From assembly GCF_001557535.2 (NCBI RefSeq), contig NZ_CP014315.1:1-64000 (forward strand): a stretch of 64,000 nucleotides of DNA, written 5' to 3'. The DNA comes from Burkholderia sp. PAMC 26561. GTDB taxonomy: Bacteria > Pseudomonadota > Gammaproteobacteria > Burkholderiales > Burkholderiaceae. The notes below the pieces were generated by a model. It saw nothing but the letters and a program-made list of their open reading frames with translations. It was not told the origin of the DNA and did not search any database. A program made the position numbers and the translations under genes. This document shows positions 1 through 9,316 of this stretch, one piece after another. Numbering within the stretch: the first letter of the stretch is position 1; each line of letters opens with the position of its first letter.

Positions 1-2
1 TC

Positions 3-797
3 GCAGCCGGCTCGTATCCGGTCACGGGCCGCTTCAACCTCGGTACGCCAGATCCCAAAGCGCCCGATGCCACGGTTCGGGTTCGTGGCCTCAGTCTGCG
101 TGTGGTCGCACAGGGCGGAAGCGAATGGCGCTCGGCCATGATCGACCTTCCTTTCTTTCCCGTCGCAACACCCCAGGCCTTCTACGGGCTGCTTAAGGCA
201 TCGGCCAACAAGAAAGACCCGGATGCCATGAAGAACTTCATCGCGGCGCACCCGGAATTCGGCGTATTTGCCAAGTGGGCCGGCAGCGCTCCCTGGACGG
301 GTTCCTATGCACAGGAGCGGTATAACAGCCTGAATAGCTTCGTCTTCACCAATGCCGCAGGACAGGACCAGACGGTGCGCTGGTCCTTCGTGCCCGCCGC
401 TCGGCCCGAGGCAATATCCGCCGATCAGTTGAAGGCACGTGACGCCGACTTTCTCGCCGCGGATATCACGCAACGCGTGCAGAGTGCGCCCCAGAAATGG
501 ACGATGGTCGTCACACTCGCCAACCCCGGCGACCCGACCGCCGATCCCAGCAAAGCCTGGCCGGAAGATCGACGCACGGTGGAGGCCGGCACCCTTGTGG
601 TCAATGCGATCGAACCCGAGCCCGACGGCCCGTGCCGCGACCTGAACTTCGACCCGACGGTTCTCCCAAGCGGCATGCACGTCTCGGATGATCCGTTTCC
701 CGCAGCTCGCTCAGCCGCCTATGCCGTATCGTTCGATCGGCGTACCGCCGAGGACAAGGACTATCCGCGCCATCCGGCAGGAGGAGCCACGCCATGA
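3..797 (+). CDS. Catalase-related (SrpA-type) peroxidase, 5' truncated by the window edge
   Basis: The frame is open from the first bases; 264 residues are visible and the N-terminus with the distal haem histidine lies outside the window. The C-terminal block DPFPAARSAAYAVSFDRR is typical of periplasmic catalase-related peroxidases. Its R-x3-Y (RSAAY) matches the spacing of the Arg and the proximal haem Tyr of catalases. The family uses haem to decompose H2O2 or organic peroxides. The stop codon overlaps the start of the cytochrome b561 gene (ATGA at 794-797), a pairing often seen for this family and consistent with electron supply from the membrane. The family is inferred from these motifs; the substrate is unknown. 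Confidence 0.85.
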   Translation, partial: AAGSYPVTGRFNLGTPDPKAPDATVRVRGLSLRVVAQGGSEWRSAMIDLPFFPVATPQAFYGLLKASANKKDPDAMKNFIAAHPEFGVFAKWAGSAPWTGSYAQERYNSLNSFVFTNAAGQDQTVRWSFVPAARPEAISADQLKARDADFLAADITQRVQSAPQKWTMVVTLANPGDPTADPSKAWPEDRRTVEAGTLVVNAIEPEPDGPCRDLNFDPTVLPSGMHVSDDPFPAARSAAYAVSFDRRTAEDKDYPRHPAGGATP

Positions 798-1360
798 CCC
801 CGACCAACGGTCGCTTCACACCGATGCAACGCGCGCTTCACTGGCTCATGGCAATCTGCATCCTGGCGATGCTGTTCATCGGTGTCGGGATGGTGTCCAC
901 CATTCGTCCCGATTATCTTTCGCTGGTGTCCATCCACAAGCCGTTGGGTATCGTGATCCTCGTGCTGGCGCTGATCCGCCTCGCGGTCAGGCTGACGCGC
1001 GGCGCACCGCCGCTGCCGGCATCCATGCCGGAACCCATGAAACTCGCTGCCCATCTCTCGCATATCGCGTTCTATTTACTGATGATCGGGCTGCCGCTGA
1101 TCGGATGGGGCATGCTCTCTGCCGCGGACTATCCTGTCGTGGTGGCCGGGATTCATTTGCCGCCCATCCTGCCGCACAGCAACCTGTTGCACTCGCTGCT
1201 GTGGAATGCGCACAGGGCGCTCGCGTTATGCTTTTTTGCGTTGATCCTATTGCACCTGGCGGCTGCGCTTCTGCACGCGCTGGTGAGACGCGACGGGGTG
1301 TTTGAAGCGATGGCGCCATGGCGCTCGGCGCGCGAGAGGCGGGCTCCCGGCGATCGATGA
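794..1360 (+). CDS. Cytochrome b561 (di-haem membrane protein)
   Basis: 188 residues with four predicted membrane helices (about residues 15-35, 48-66, 86-108 and 140-162). Four histidines at positions expected for the two haem b groups are visible: H16 (RALHW), H48 (SIHKP), H140 (NAHRA) and H154 (LLHLA). The protein would carry electrons across or within the inner membrane, probably to or from the upstream peroxidase with which it is translationally coupled by a 4-bp overlap. The length is usual for the bacterial family. Confidence 0.9.
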   Translation: MTPTNGRFTPMQRALHWLMAICILAMLFIGVGMVSTIRPDYLSLVSIHKPLGIVILVLALIRLAVRLTRGAPPLPASMPEPMKLAAHLSHIAFYLLMIGLPLIGWGMLSAADYPVVVAGIHLPPILPHSNLLHSLLWNAHRALALCFFALILLHLAAALLHALVRRDGVFEAMAPWRSARERRAPGDR

Positions 1361-1371
1361 ACGCGCCGCCT

Positions 1372-1740
1372 GAACCCTTACACCTCGCCGCAATAAACGA
1401 AGGCATTCGCAAACCCCCAGCCCGGGGCAGACCAGCGTTTTCGGTTTACGCAACTTTTTCACGCGCGCACAATTGGCGCAGATACCGGCGCTCGCTTTGT
1501 CGGCTGCGGAGTCGATGACCGTCACCTTGCACACACCCGCGCGACGCAACGCAAACGCGAAGACGGTGCCAGTCTGCCCGCCTCCAACGATGACGACGTT
1601 ACGGTCAATGCCCGGATGATCGGGCACCCAGTTGCCGGATTCAGGGTCAAGCACACGCAGCGTGGCTCGCGCGTTTGCATCGAAGTATTGGCGCACATCC
1701 GCATCACCTGCGACGATAGAAAGCCGAGGTTTCGCATAAC
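1372..1740 (-). pseudogene. Relic of an FAD/NAD(P)-binding oxidoreductase (N-terminal part only)
   Basis: The minus strand carries an open reading frame with a Rossmann motif VVIVGGGQTGTVFAFALRR, preceded by GNWVPDHPG and followed by KKLRKPKTLVCPGLGV. This resembles the start of flavoprotein monooxygenase-like proteins, whose usual text is close to LRTPKTLTGPELG. Conserved Gly and Glu residues are replaced by Cys, and the rest of the expected several-hundred-residue protein is absent because similarity ends before the cytochrome b561 gene. No convincing start codon is present. I read it as a decayed gene fragment; the family is moderately certain and the original function is unknown. Confidence 0.6.
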
Positions 1741-1764
1741 TTGCGGGTGACTGGAGGACTTAAC

Positions 1765-3120
1765 ATGTTCGAGAAGACGGGTTGCGGTTTAATCGTAGTG
1801 TGCGCTTTGATTCCTTTACGCGTCGAAGCACAAACCGAGACGAATATGGCGGTGCTGAAGGGATTGGCGCCTGTTACCGTGTTGGAAAATACCCCGGCTG
1901 GCAAGGCGGCGCTTGGCGCCAATTACACGGTCACCGGCGGCATCCAGACAGGCGCGATCCGGCAGCCTACGTTGCTTCCGTTCAATGATCAGCAGCAGCA
2001 GGCCCTGCGGGACGCGTTCATCACAGACGGCAACCTTGCCGAACTCGCAGACGGTCTTGGTACGACCCTCGGTGCGGCCTATCAGGCTCGGGCTCACTAC
2101 GACGATCGCAAGACCTATACGAACGTGTCGCAGGGGATTGCTGACCTTATCAAGTACACCAACGCCACCACTGGCGACGACTCGAATTCGGGAAAATACT
2201 TTTTTGCCAACGCGACGACGGATGGAAAGACACCGGTATCCGCAGACGCCAGGAACGTCCTGAAAAGCATGGGTGGCACACCTGATCCGTTTGGCACGAA
2301 TTACGGCCGCCCCGCCGGGAGCGCCAACGCCGACGCTTATGGCGACTCCCGGCCATTCCAGACCGAGCATAGTCAAGAGCACATCGTTGGATTCGATTAC
2401 TTCCATGTCCCCGCTGACAATACCGTCTACAACCAGGGGCCGGTCATGAATCTCATCGACAGCCCGTCCTTCCCGAGCGGCCACACGACGTATGGCTACA
2501 TGGGGTCCTTGATCCTGGCCGAACTCGTGCCGGAGCGATTCCAGCAGATGATTGCGCGTGCGGCTGAGTATGGGAATGACCGTATCCTGATGGGTGCTCA
2601 CTACGCCATGGACGTTCTCGGCGGACGAACCCTGGCCACTTACGACCTGGCACATCTCCTGGCAAATGATCCGGCCTACGTTGGCCGCACGTTGAAACAC
2701 GCTCCCGTGATAAGCGACTATCGGATAGCGCTCTCAAGAGCTCGCTCGGAGCTGACCTCCGCATTGCAGGGAGGATGTGGCAACTCGATGGCAGTATGTG
2801 CTGGTGAAGACATCGGCCGTTTCAGCAATCCCGCAATGAACGAAGCGTTCTATGCGGTTACGCAGACCTACAACCTGCCCGTCGTGTACCCCGAAAACGC
2901 AAACCGTCTGGAGGACGTGGCGAAGCTCGCTCCCGAAGCGGGCTACCTGCTGACGACCGCATTTCCGTCGCTGACGCTGGACCAGGCCGATCAGATCCTG
3001 ACCGAGACAGAAGGTCCCGGCGGTGGCTTTCTCGACGATGGGTCCGCCTTCGGCGTTTATTCGAGGTTGAATCTTTACGCAGCGGCGGGCAAGGCGAAGC
3101 AGGTCAGTTCACGCAAGTGA
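1765..3120 (+). CDS. PAP2-family acid phosphatase, secreted
   Basis: 451 residues from the ATG at 1765, chosen because GGAGG lies 7 bases upstream; an in-frame TTG at 1741 lacks such a site. A signal peptide is visible (hydrophobic stretch ending near VEA-Q). The PAP2 core has SFPSGHTTYG near residues 235-244 and RILMGAHYAMDVLGGR near 273-288, giving the catalytic His pair, Arg and Asp. Before them lies GDSRPF, but the Lys that normally precedes the RP by seven positions is Ala here, so the first PAP2 motif is incomplete. Likely a periplasmic phosphatase acting on phosphomonoesters or lipid phosphates; the substrate cannot be read from sequence. Confidence 0.85.
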   Translation: MFEKTGCGLIVVCALIPLRVEAQTETNMAVLKGLAPVTVLENTPAGKAALGANYTVTGGIQTGAIRQPTLLPFNDQQQQALRDAFITDGNLAELADGLGTTLGAAYQARAHYDDRKTYTNVSQGIADLIKYTNATTGDDSNSGKYFFANATTDGKTPVSADARNVLKSMGGTPDPFGTNYGRPAGSANADAYGDSRPFQTEHSQEHIVGFDYFHVPADNTVYNQGPVMNLIDSPSFPSGHTTYGYMGSLILAELVPERFQQMIARAAEYGNDRILMGAHYAMDVLGGRTLATYDLAHLLANDPAYVGRTLKHAPVISDYRIALSRARSELTSALQGGCGNSMAVCAGEDIGRFSNPAMNEAFYAVTQTYNLPVVYPENANRLEDVAKLAPEAGYLLTTAFPSLTLDQADQILTETEGPGGGFLDDGSAFGVYSRLNLYAAAGKAKQVSSRK

Positions 3121-3154
3121 TTTAAGCTTGCAGAAGCTATACAGATTGGTGCAG

Positions 3155-3538
3155 TCAAGTCGCTGGCGGGCTTGGGCGTCTGCTTCGAGCAACAAGTTCG
3201 ATGATTTCTCGGGTTCCGCTTGATGTTCGCAGAGTCGAGATCTGGTCCGGCGTGACCCAGAGACAATGCTTGATCTCATTGCTGGGTTTTGCCACTGCGT
3301 TGACGTGGACATCGACTTCGAAGACATGATGAGCAGCACGTGGATCGACAAACAGACACGCGAGCCGTGGACGCTCGATCAAGAGGCGCGTTTCTTCCTG
3401 CACCTCTCTGATTGCCGCATCGACCATCTGTTCGCCCCGCTCCGGCTTGCCGCCCGGCAACGACCATTTGGAGCGCGCTTTGGCGACTAACAGAATCTGG
3501 TTGCCCTTCCAGCAAACCGTCGTTGCTCTATCCTTCAT
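3155..3538 (-). CDS. Nudix hydrolase
   Basis: 127 residues from the ATG at 3538, which has AAGGAA about nine bases upstream. An upstream in-frame TTG at 3586 is less likely. The Nudix box is complete: GGKPERGE, then REVQEET, near residues 29-51, with the metal-binding REVxEE glutamates present. The protein should hydrolyse a nucleoside diphosphate linked to another group; the small size gives no clue to which. It follows the MgtC-like gene on the same strand after 44 bp and may be co-transcribed with it. Confidence 0.85.
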   Translation of the reverse strand: MKDRATTVCWKGNQILLVAKARSKWSLPGGKPERGEQMVDAAIREVQEETRLLIERPRLACLFVDPRAAHHVFEVDVHVNAVAKPSNEIKHCLWVTPDQISTLRTSSGTREIIELVARSRRPSPPAT

Positions 3539-3582
3539 GCTACGCAATTCCTTCGAGATGTGACTTGAGCGATCGCCGCGCT

Positions 3583-4260
3583 TCAAGCGGATTCGTCTCC
3601 GCTTTCCTTGACTTCACGAACACCCGGGACCGCTCGAAGACGCTTGCATATCGCTTCAAACTGGACGGGTGTCACCCTCGACAAGGTAATGCCTATCTCA
3701 TCCGAATCGTCTTTTTGTTGCATGACGAACTGCTTGACGCGTGCTGTTCCCGCCCCCAACGTGTCATGCAGCGTAGCCAAGGAAAGTGCATTCCTGTTGG
3801 TATGGACAACGAGTTCCCGGCGCTGCCGGCTGCCGATAAACCGCTTCTCGAGCGGCTTGATACCAGCCAGGATGATCAGAATGATGATCGTCGCTGCAAT
3901 CGACGCGGTATAAAGGCCGCCACCCACCGCAAGGCCCACGCCCGCAACCGCCCAGACGCTCGCGGCGGTGGTCAAGCCACGGATCACCTCCCCTCGCGCC
4001 AGGATTGCGCCGGCACCCAGAAAGCCGATGCCCGACACAACCTGTGCCGCCATTCGCGATGGGTCGAGGACTACGCCGGATCGCAGTACATCGCTGAAGC
4101 CATAGGCAGATACGATCATGATCAGGGTTGCCCCGACGCAGACCAGCATGTGCGTTCTAAGCCCCGCAGCCCAGGACATGCGTTCGCGTTCAATACCGAT
4201 AACGCTCCCCAAAGCCGCTGAGATCATCAACCTTCCGACCAATTCCCATTCACTTGCCAT
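3583..4260 (-). CDS. MgtC/SapB-family membrane protein
   Basis: 225 residues from the ATG at 4260, with GGAGG five bases upstream. About five membrane helices fill residues 5-145, with the family signature GSVIGIERE and VSGIGFLGAGAIL followed by GLTTAASVWAVAGVGLAVGGG. A soluble C-terminal domain of about 75 residues follows. MgtC proteins are inner-membrane factors linked to growth in low Mg2+ and, in pathogens, to intracellular survival by modulating the F-type ATPase. The role here is inferred only from family membership. Confidence 0.9.
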   Translation of the reverse strand: MASEWELVGRLMISAALGSVIGIERERMSWAAGLRTHMLVCVGATLIMIVSAYGFSDVLRSGVVLDPSRMAAQVVSGIGFLGAGAILARGEVIRGLTTAASVWAVAGVGLAVGGGLYTASIAATIIILIILAGIKPLEKRFIGSRQRRELVVHTNRNALSLATLHDTLGAGTARVKQFVMQQKDDSDEIGITLSRVTPVQFEAICKRLRAVPGVREVKESGDESA

Positions 4261-5225
4261 GCTCGCCTCCGATTGCGTGGCACCGAGCGTAATACCCGCG
4301 TCAGCCCTGCCGATGCGCACGCGTTCAAACGAAGAAGTGTAACGAATCGGGGTGCAGCGCAAAAGAAAGACGAGGGATCGCCGCTGTCTGACGGCAAGTA
4401 AGTGAACCTCGACCAAAGCGATTGCCTGCTTCTTGGCATATGTCGAATGATCGTTCTCGCTTGAGCGCCGCGATACTCAAGATCGCAAAACTGCAAGAAT
4501 CACGAGACGTTGCCAAATGCCCTGGAGACCTGCAAAACCGCCGTCCACCCTACGGTTGAATCTCACCGATCGTCTGTCGAGCATCCCAGCTAGCGGGCAT
4601 TTAAACGAAATCGAGCGAACACTCGATAGCAAACTGGGTGAGCCTCATATCCCGACTGGCAAAATCGACCATCGATACATGAAGGACTTTTATACGGCCT
4701 GCAAGCGGCAAGTCGTTGAGGCGTTCAGGAGCCGCAAACAACTCGGGCGGCTGCTGTTTTTTGGACTGGCATCTACGTCTGATTGCACCAGGAGCGCTAG
4801 TGTCTCCTGAGCTTCATTCGACGCAATCGTGGTGAGCGCGGACTTGTCGAGCTCATTCGTCGCGAGTCGGCCGAATCGGTGCGGCATGCGCTTGGGGCAG
4901 GACTGCATCGGTCCAGATCCATCGCAAGGTCGCTAATGGACCAGCTGGTTCATCGCCGCGATACCAGGAGAACCATTACGCGCTCGTGCGCAGCAACGCC
5001 TGGCGAGCGAGAGCTTTTTAAAAGGCCCGCTTGCGACACACGTAGGTCAAGTCTTTCGTCCGGTCGATGACAGCGCGGGGGCGCAGCTATAAGCATATCT
5101 CCATTGCTTCGTTGTAGTTGCCGGTTCGACGTTCTATTGTTGCGCGATCCCTGACCTGGCTCATCGCGGCCGGCTTTGACGCCACGCCCGGCCAAAGCAC
5201 GCGATGCGCAATCACCACCGGACGC
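4261..5225. other. Long interval without a convincing gene
   Basis: Almost 1 kb separates the MgtC start from the SsuA-like gene. A 97-codon frame at 4517-4810 (+) has no recognisable domain, and a short frame ending at the TAA at 5090-5092 (+) reads like a coding tail (PGEPLRARAQQRLASESF) without a start. I cannot name either. Weak coding character in several frames and absence of intact genes suggest decayed sequence plus the SsuA promoter region. Confidence 0.4.
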
Positions 5226-6188
5226 ATGGCAATGAACGTATCGAGAAAAAACGGACGCAGGACTTTTATCGCTGCATTGGGCGCAACCATGGCAGGCATC
5301 GCCTTGCCGTCCTGGGCCAAATACCAGCCCGATCAATTCAGGATCGGCTATCAGAAGGCAGCCAGCACGCTGGTGCTCCTGAAGGCGCATGGCGCGCTGG
5401 AAAAGCGTCTTGCACCGCTCGGCATCAAGGTGTCGTGGAACGAATTCCCGGCAGGGCCGCAATTGCTTGAAGGACTCAATGTCGGCGCCATCGACTTTGG
5501 CTACGTAGGAGAAGCCCCGCCCGTGTTCGCGCAGGCAGCCGGTGCCGATTTTGTCTATACCGCCTACGAGTTGCCCACGCCGCATGCCGAAGGCGTCGTC
5601 GTAGCACAGGACTCGCCGATCAAGACAGTTGCCGATTTGAAGGGGAAGAAAGTCGCGTTCAACAAGGGCTCGGATGTGCACTGGTTCATCGTAGCGTTGC
5701 TGCGCAAACACGGCCTCGACTTCGCGGATATCCAGCCCGTGTACCTTGCTCCGGCAGATGCCCGCGCTGCGCTGGAACAGCATGCCGTCGATGCCTGGGC
5801 GATCTGGGACCCCTTTCTCGCCGCTGTTCAAGGACAAAGCCAGGCGCGTCTCATTGCGGATGCGCAAGGTGTCGCAAGCCATCATCAGTTCTTCCTGAGT
5901 CAGCGCGAATTTGCCGAAAAGCGCAAGGATGTGATTGCCATTGCGCTGGAAGAAGCAGGCAAGGAAGGGCAATGGGTGAAGGGCAACGTCTCCGCCGCCG
6001 CAGCCCAGCTTGCGCCCATTCAGGGGTTGGAGGCCGGAATCATCGAGGCGGGGTTGCGCCACTATGCTCACGTGTATAAGCCAATCGATGACACCGTGCT
6101 CGCCGAACAACAGAAGATTGCCGATACCTTCTTCGAACTGAAGCTGATTCCGCGCAAGATAGTCACGAAGCAAGCGGTTCTATCGTAG
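5226..6188 (+). CDS. Aliphatic sulfonate ABC transporter substrate-binding protein, SsuA-like
   Basis: 320 residues from the ATG at 5226 (a second ATG at 5232 is equally possible; no strong ribosome site is seen). A Tat-like or Sec signal is visible: basic RKNGRRTF, a hydrophobic run, then ALPSWA. Mature text such as RIGYQKAASTLVLLKA, GAIDFGYVGEAPPVFAQAAG and DAWAIWDPFLAAVQ is characteristic of SsuA proteins that bind alkanesulfonates in the periplasm. No ssuB, ssuC or ssuD lies nearby, so this is an orphan binding protein that must share a permease encoded elsewhere. Taurine or nitrate-type ligands are possible alternatives. Confidence 0.85.
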   Translation: MAMNVSRKNGRRTFIAALGATMAGIALPSWAKYQPDQFRIGYQKAASTLVLLKAHGALEKRLAPLGIKVSWNEFPAGPQLLEGLNVGAIDFGYVGEAPPVFAQAAGADFVYTAYELPTPHAEGVVVAQDSPIKTVADLKGKKVAFNKGSDVHWFIVALLRKHGLDFADIQPVYLAPADARAALEQHAVDAWAIWDPFLAAVQGQSQARLIADAQGVASHHQFFLSQREFAEKRKDVIAIALEEAGKEGQWVKGNVSAAAAQLAPIQGLEAGIIEAGLRHYAHVYKPIDDTVLAEQQKIADTFFELKLIPRKIVTKQAVLS

Positions 6189-6488
6189 TCAATAGCCAAG
6201 GACCGGCGAGCACTGAAAAAATGCGCGCTGGTTGAAACAGTGAATCGACGCCGCCGCAGTCGAGAGCCTTTTTACGCCATATGCGAAGGTCGGAAGAGAG
6301 GAAAAGCGCTTACGCCCCCGGCGATGCAAGCCGAAAGCTTGAAAGCAAGCGTTTCCCACTCTCGATAGCGTTTGTCAATCAGGACCGCCGGCGAATCCTA
6401 GTATGTGGTTTCGCTGCGCCGCATCTTGCCGCGCTTGCACTACTGATCCTAACCTCGTCTCACAACATCGGAGCTGGAAAGGTCCGAA

Positions 6489-6514
6489 TTGGTTACCACT
6501 ACTTAGGTAACCAA
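6489..6514 (+). promoter_or_regulatory. Perfect inverted repeat, candidate operator of the alpha-galactosidase gene
   Basis: TTGGTTACC and GGTAACCAA are exact reverse complements separated by 8 bases (ACTACTTA). The dyad ends 17 bases before the alpha-galactosidase start, so a bound dimeric repressor would block initiation, or the RNA hairpin would sit next to the ribosome site (GGGAG at 6521). Nothing else is seen in the remaining 6189-6531 gap. No regulator gene is adjacent, so the binding protein is unknown. Confidence 0.6.
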
Positions 6515-6531
6515 AATAGTGGGAGACGATC

Positions 6532-8268
6532 ATGACATCGCGTGTATTCGGCCTGATACGGGTTGTACTCGTTCTCGGCTTGCTGGCAAGCTGCGGAGGC
6601 AATGGATCGGACGGAGGCGCAGTTTCTTCCGGCTCGCCCGATCCGGGCATCGCAAAAACTGCCGTACGCTATGCGTTGCCTCCCATGGGCTGGAACTCGT
6701 GGAACACGTTCGCCTGCAACGTGAACGAAAACGTCATCAAGTCCGTGGCAGACACCATCGCCGCAAGCGGCATGGCCGCGGCAGGCTATCAATACGTGAC
6801 GCAAGATGATTGCTGGGTCGGCGGACGAGACCCCGCCACCGGTCAGCTCTTTGCTAACCCGAGCACATTCCCGAGCGGCATCAAGGCACTTGCCGATTAC
6901 GTCCATAGCAAGGGGTTGAAATTCGGGCTCTACACATCGGGCGGCACCAACACCTGCGCCGCGCTTGCGCACGGCACACGACCGCCGACCTATCCGAAAG
7001 GGGTGGGCGCCGGCAGCCTGGGCCACGAAAGCGTTGACGCAGCCACATTCGCAAGCTGGGGCGTCGACTACATCAAGCTCGACTATTGCGGCGGAAACCT
7101 CAGCGCATTCCCGGCCATGCGTGCGGGCATCGCGGCGACTGGCCGGCCCATGTACCTCAGTATCAACCCTTACAGCGCAAATCAAACCCTGCCGACAAAC
7201 TTCGCCTCCGATGGCACGTTGTACGTGCCCGCCTACGCCGATACCTCGCGCATCTCGCAGGACATCACGAATACCTTTGCGTCGGTCACATCGATCATCG
7301 ATATCAGCGCGCAAGATGCATCGTGGGCCATTCCCGGCTACTTCAACGACATGGACATGCTGGAAGTCGGCCGCGGCATGACGCCGGACCAGGACACCGC
7401 TCACTTCGCAATGTGGGCAATGATGTCGAGCCCGCTGAATGCCGGTAACGACGTTCGCAGCCAGAGCGCGAGCACACTTGCATTGCTGACCAACGCGGGA
7501 GCGATCTCGGTGAGTCAGGACGCGCTGGCGCTGCAAGCCGTGCCCGATGCCGCCGACAGTTCGGCCACCCTTCAAGTCTGGACCAAGCCGCTGCAGGCGA
7601 GCGGCACGCGCGCTGTCGCCATGCTCAATCGCGGATCGGCCGCCGCTACTGCTACCGTCAACTTCGCCAACCTAGCGCTGAGCGGACCTGTACAAGTGAC
7701 AAATCTCGTGACTGGAGAGGTGTTGTCCCCGGCTTTATCGACGGGAAGTTTCAGTGCGAGCGTGCCGGCAACCGGCGTGGTGCTGCTGAAGCTCGCAGGT
7801 ACCGATCCGCTCGCGTTCAAAGCCCCACTCGCGCTGCAGAACTGGATCTGGGCGAGCACGCAATCCGGTAAAATCGCCGCCAAGGTCTGGCCGAGCCAGG
7901 ATGCATTGCCGGTCGGCGCGACGGCGGCGGCTTCGGTCATCGTCAATGGAACGTCGTATCGCGACGGGCTTGCCGTGAACGCGCCGGCGCAGATGGTTTA
8001 TCGTCTAGGAGGTAACTGCAGCACGTTCCAGAGCGATATTGGCCTGGACGCTGCAGCTAAGGGCGTGGGAACCGTGGACTTCCAGGTTTGGGCCGACAAC
8101 GTCATGCTCTACGATAGCGGCGTGATAACGGGATCATCGCCGACAAAAACGGTGCGTGTGAGCCTGAACGGTTACCAGACCCTTCGGCTCGTCGTGACCG
8201 GTGCGCAGGACGGCGTTGCCAACGACGTCGCCGATTGGGCGGACCCCACGCTCGTTTGCGGGTCGTGA
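6532..8268 (+). CDS. Alpha-galactosidase, GH27, lipoprotein with C-terminal NPCBM-like domain
   Basis: 578 residues. The signal ends in a lipobox (LLASC, Cys21), so the enzyme is probably lipid-anchored. The GH27 barrel starts at LPPMGWNSWNTF. The nucleophile is D184 in YIKLDYC and the acid/base is D275 in FNDMDMLEVG. The usual text is NDPDML, so the Pro between the two Asp is Met here. A beta-sandwich follows (about 330-420), and a C-terminal domain (about 430-578, ending QTLRLVVTGAQDG) resembles the NPCBM carbohydrate-binding domain. It should release terminal alpha-galactose (or related sugars) from plant oligosaccharides outside the inner membrane. It stands alone behind a palindromic candidate operator. 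Confidence 0.88.
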   Translation: MTSRVFGLIRVVLVLGLLASCGGNGSDGGAVSSGSPDPGIAKTAVRYALPPMGWNSWNTFACNVNENVIKSVADTIAASGMAAAGYQYVTQDDCWVGGRDPATGQLFANPSTFPSGIKALADYVHSKGLKFGLYTSGGTNTCAALAHGTRPPTYPKGVGAGSLGHESVDAATFASWGVDYIKLDYCGGNLSAFPAMRAGIAATGRPMYLSINPYSANQTLPTNFASDGTLYVPAYADTSRISQDITNTFASVTSIIDISAQDASWAIPGYFNDMDMLEVGRGMTPDQDTAHFAMWAMMSSPLNAGNDVRSQSASTLALLTNAGAISVSQDALALQAVPDAADSSATLQVWTKPLQASGTRAVAMLNRGSAAATATVNFANLALSGPVQVTNLVTGEVLSPALSTGSFSASVPATGVVLLKLAGTDPLAFKAPLALQNWIWASTQSGKIAAKVWPSQDALPVGATAAASVIVNGTSYRDGLAVNAPAQMVYRLGGNCSTFQSDIGLDAAAKGVGTVDFQVWADNVMLYDSGVITGSSPTKTVRVSLNGYQTLRLVVTGAQDGVANDVADWADPTLVCGS

Positions 8269-8335
8269 CGCGCGAGCGCACCGCCATGTGTCGATCGGAG
8301 AAGGTGGAAAGGGAGAACCCGTCATAGATAAATCC

Positions 8336-9202
8336 ATGAGGCAATCCAGTATGGCGAAGCCGTCGACGTGTACCGCATGCTTGCGCTCATTGACAGCCAT
8401 GCTCACGCTGGCTGCGATCATGCGTATGACTTTTCCTTTGCCGGCCTTCGCGCAAACTCAGGTTATTGATACCTCGCAATCGTCAATGGCACGCGTCTTT
8501 GCCCCGGGTGGCACCTTGCGTGTATCGATCAACCTTGGTAATCCGGTCCTCGCGAGCCTCGATGCCGGCGGAAAACCGCAAGGCGTTTCCGTCGATCTGG
8601 CTACCGCATTTGCAAAGCGACTCGGCGTGCCGCTGCAACTGGTCACGGTGACGTCGGCCGGCGCCTCGGTTGAAAACGTGAACCAGGAAAAGGCGGACAT
8701 CGGCTTCTTTGCCGTCGATCCAAAACGCGGCCAGGAGATCAGTTTCACCAAGCCGTATGTACTGATCGAGGGCTTCTATCTCGTGCGCAACACCTCGGCC
8801 ATCACCACCAACCAGCAGGTCGATCAACCCGGCGTGACGGTCGCGGTCGGCAAGGGCAGCGCTTACGATCTGTTCCTGACGCGAGAGCTGCACAACGCAA
8901 CGATCGTGCGCATACCGACCTCGCCGGCGGTCGTGCAGGCATTTCTGGACCAACATCTGGACGTGGCCGCGGGCGTGCAGCAACAACTCGAAAAGGACGC
9001 AGCCAAAACAGGCGGACTGCGGGTGCTCAATCAACGCTTCATGGTGATCCGTCAGGCAATGGGCGTGCCGAAAGCAAAAGGTCCCGATGCAGCCGCGTAC
9101 CTTGCGAAGTTCGTGGACGACATGAAGTCGTCCGGTTTCGTTGCCGCGGCCCTGGCGCGCCGTCAGATCGAGGGCGCAGCCGTTGCCGGTGACAACGACT
9201 AG
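8336..9202 (+). CDS. Family 3 (amino-acid type) ABC substrate-binding protein
   Basis: 288 residues from the ATG at 8336; the ATG at 8351 is an alternative. A signal peptide ends at PAFA-Q. The family 3 fold is shown by GTLRVSINLGNPVL, ADIGFFAVDPKR, KPYVLIEGFYLVR and VGKGSAYDLFLTREL. Such proteins bind amino acids or small organic acids in the periplasm. No permease or ATPase is next to it. It is closely similar along its length to the protein at 17401-18123, which lacks the signal peptide, so the two are paralogues. The ligand is unknown. Confidence 0.85.
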   Translation: MRQSSMAKPSTCTACLRSLTAMLTLAAIMRMTFPLPAFAQTQVIDTSQSSMARVFAPGGTLRVSINLGNPVLASLDAGGKPQGVSVDLATAFAKRLGVPLQLVTVTSAGASVENVNQEKADIGFFAVDPKRGQEISFTKPYVLIEGFYLVRNTSAITTNQQVDQPGVTVAVGKGSAYDLFLTRELHNATIVRIPTSPAVVQAFLDQHLDVAAGVQQQLEKDAAKTGGLRVLNQRFMVIRQAMGVPKAKGPDAAAYLAKFVDDMKSSGFVAAALARRQIEGAAVAGDND

Positions 9203-9316
9203 TGCACTGAGTGAATGGATCGTTTAGATGATCGAAATCAATAGCTGCCTTTTCGTCTCGGACGAAAATCTTGTTACGGCAATCGATTCGAAGCCGCAAC
9301 AAGAAACGGGCACATT

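Noticed and set aside
4517..4810. 97-codon frame on the plus strand as a gene
   Set aside because: No domain, no ribosome site and no supporting context; left inside the unassigned interval.
4950..6173. Open frame of 407 codons on the minus strand
   Set aside because: It is a shadow of the SsuA-like gene; the plus-strand protein has a signal peptide and family text.
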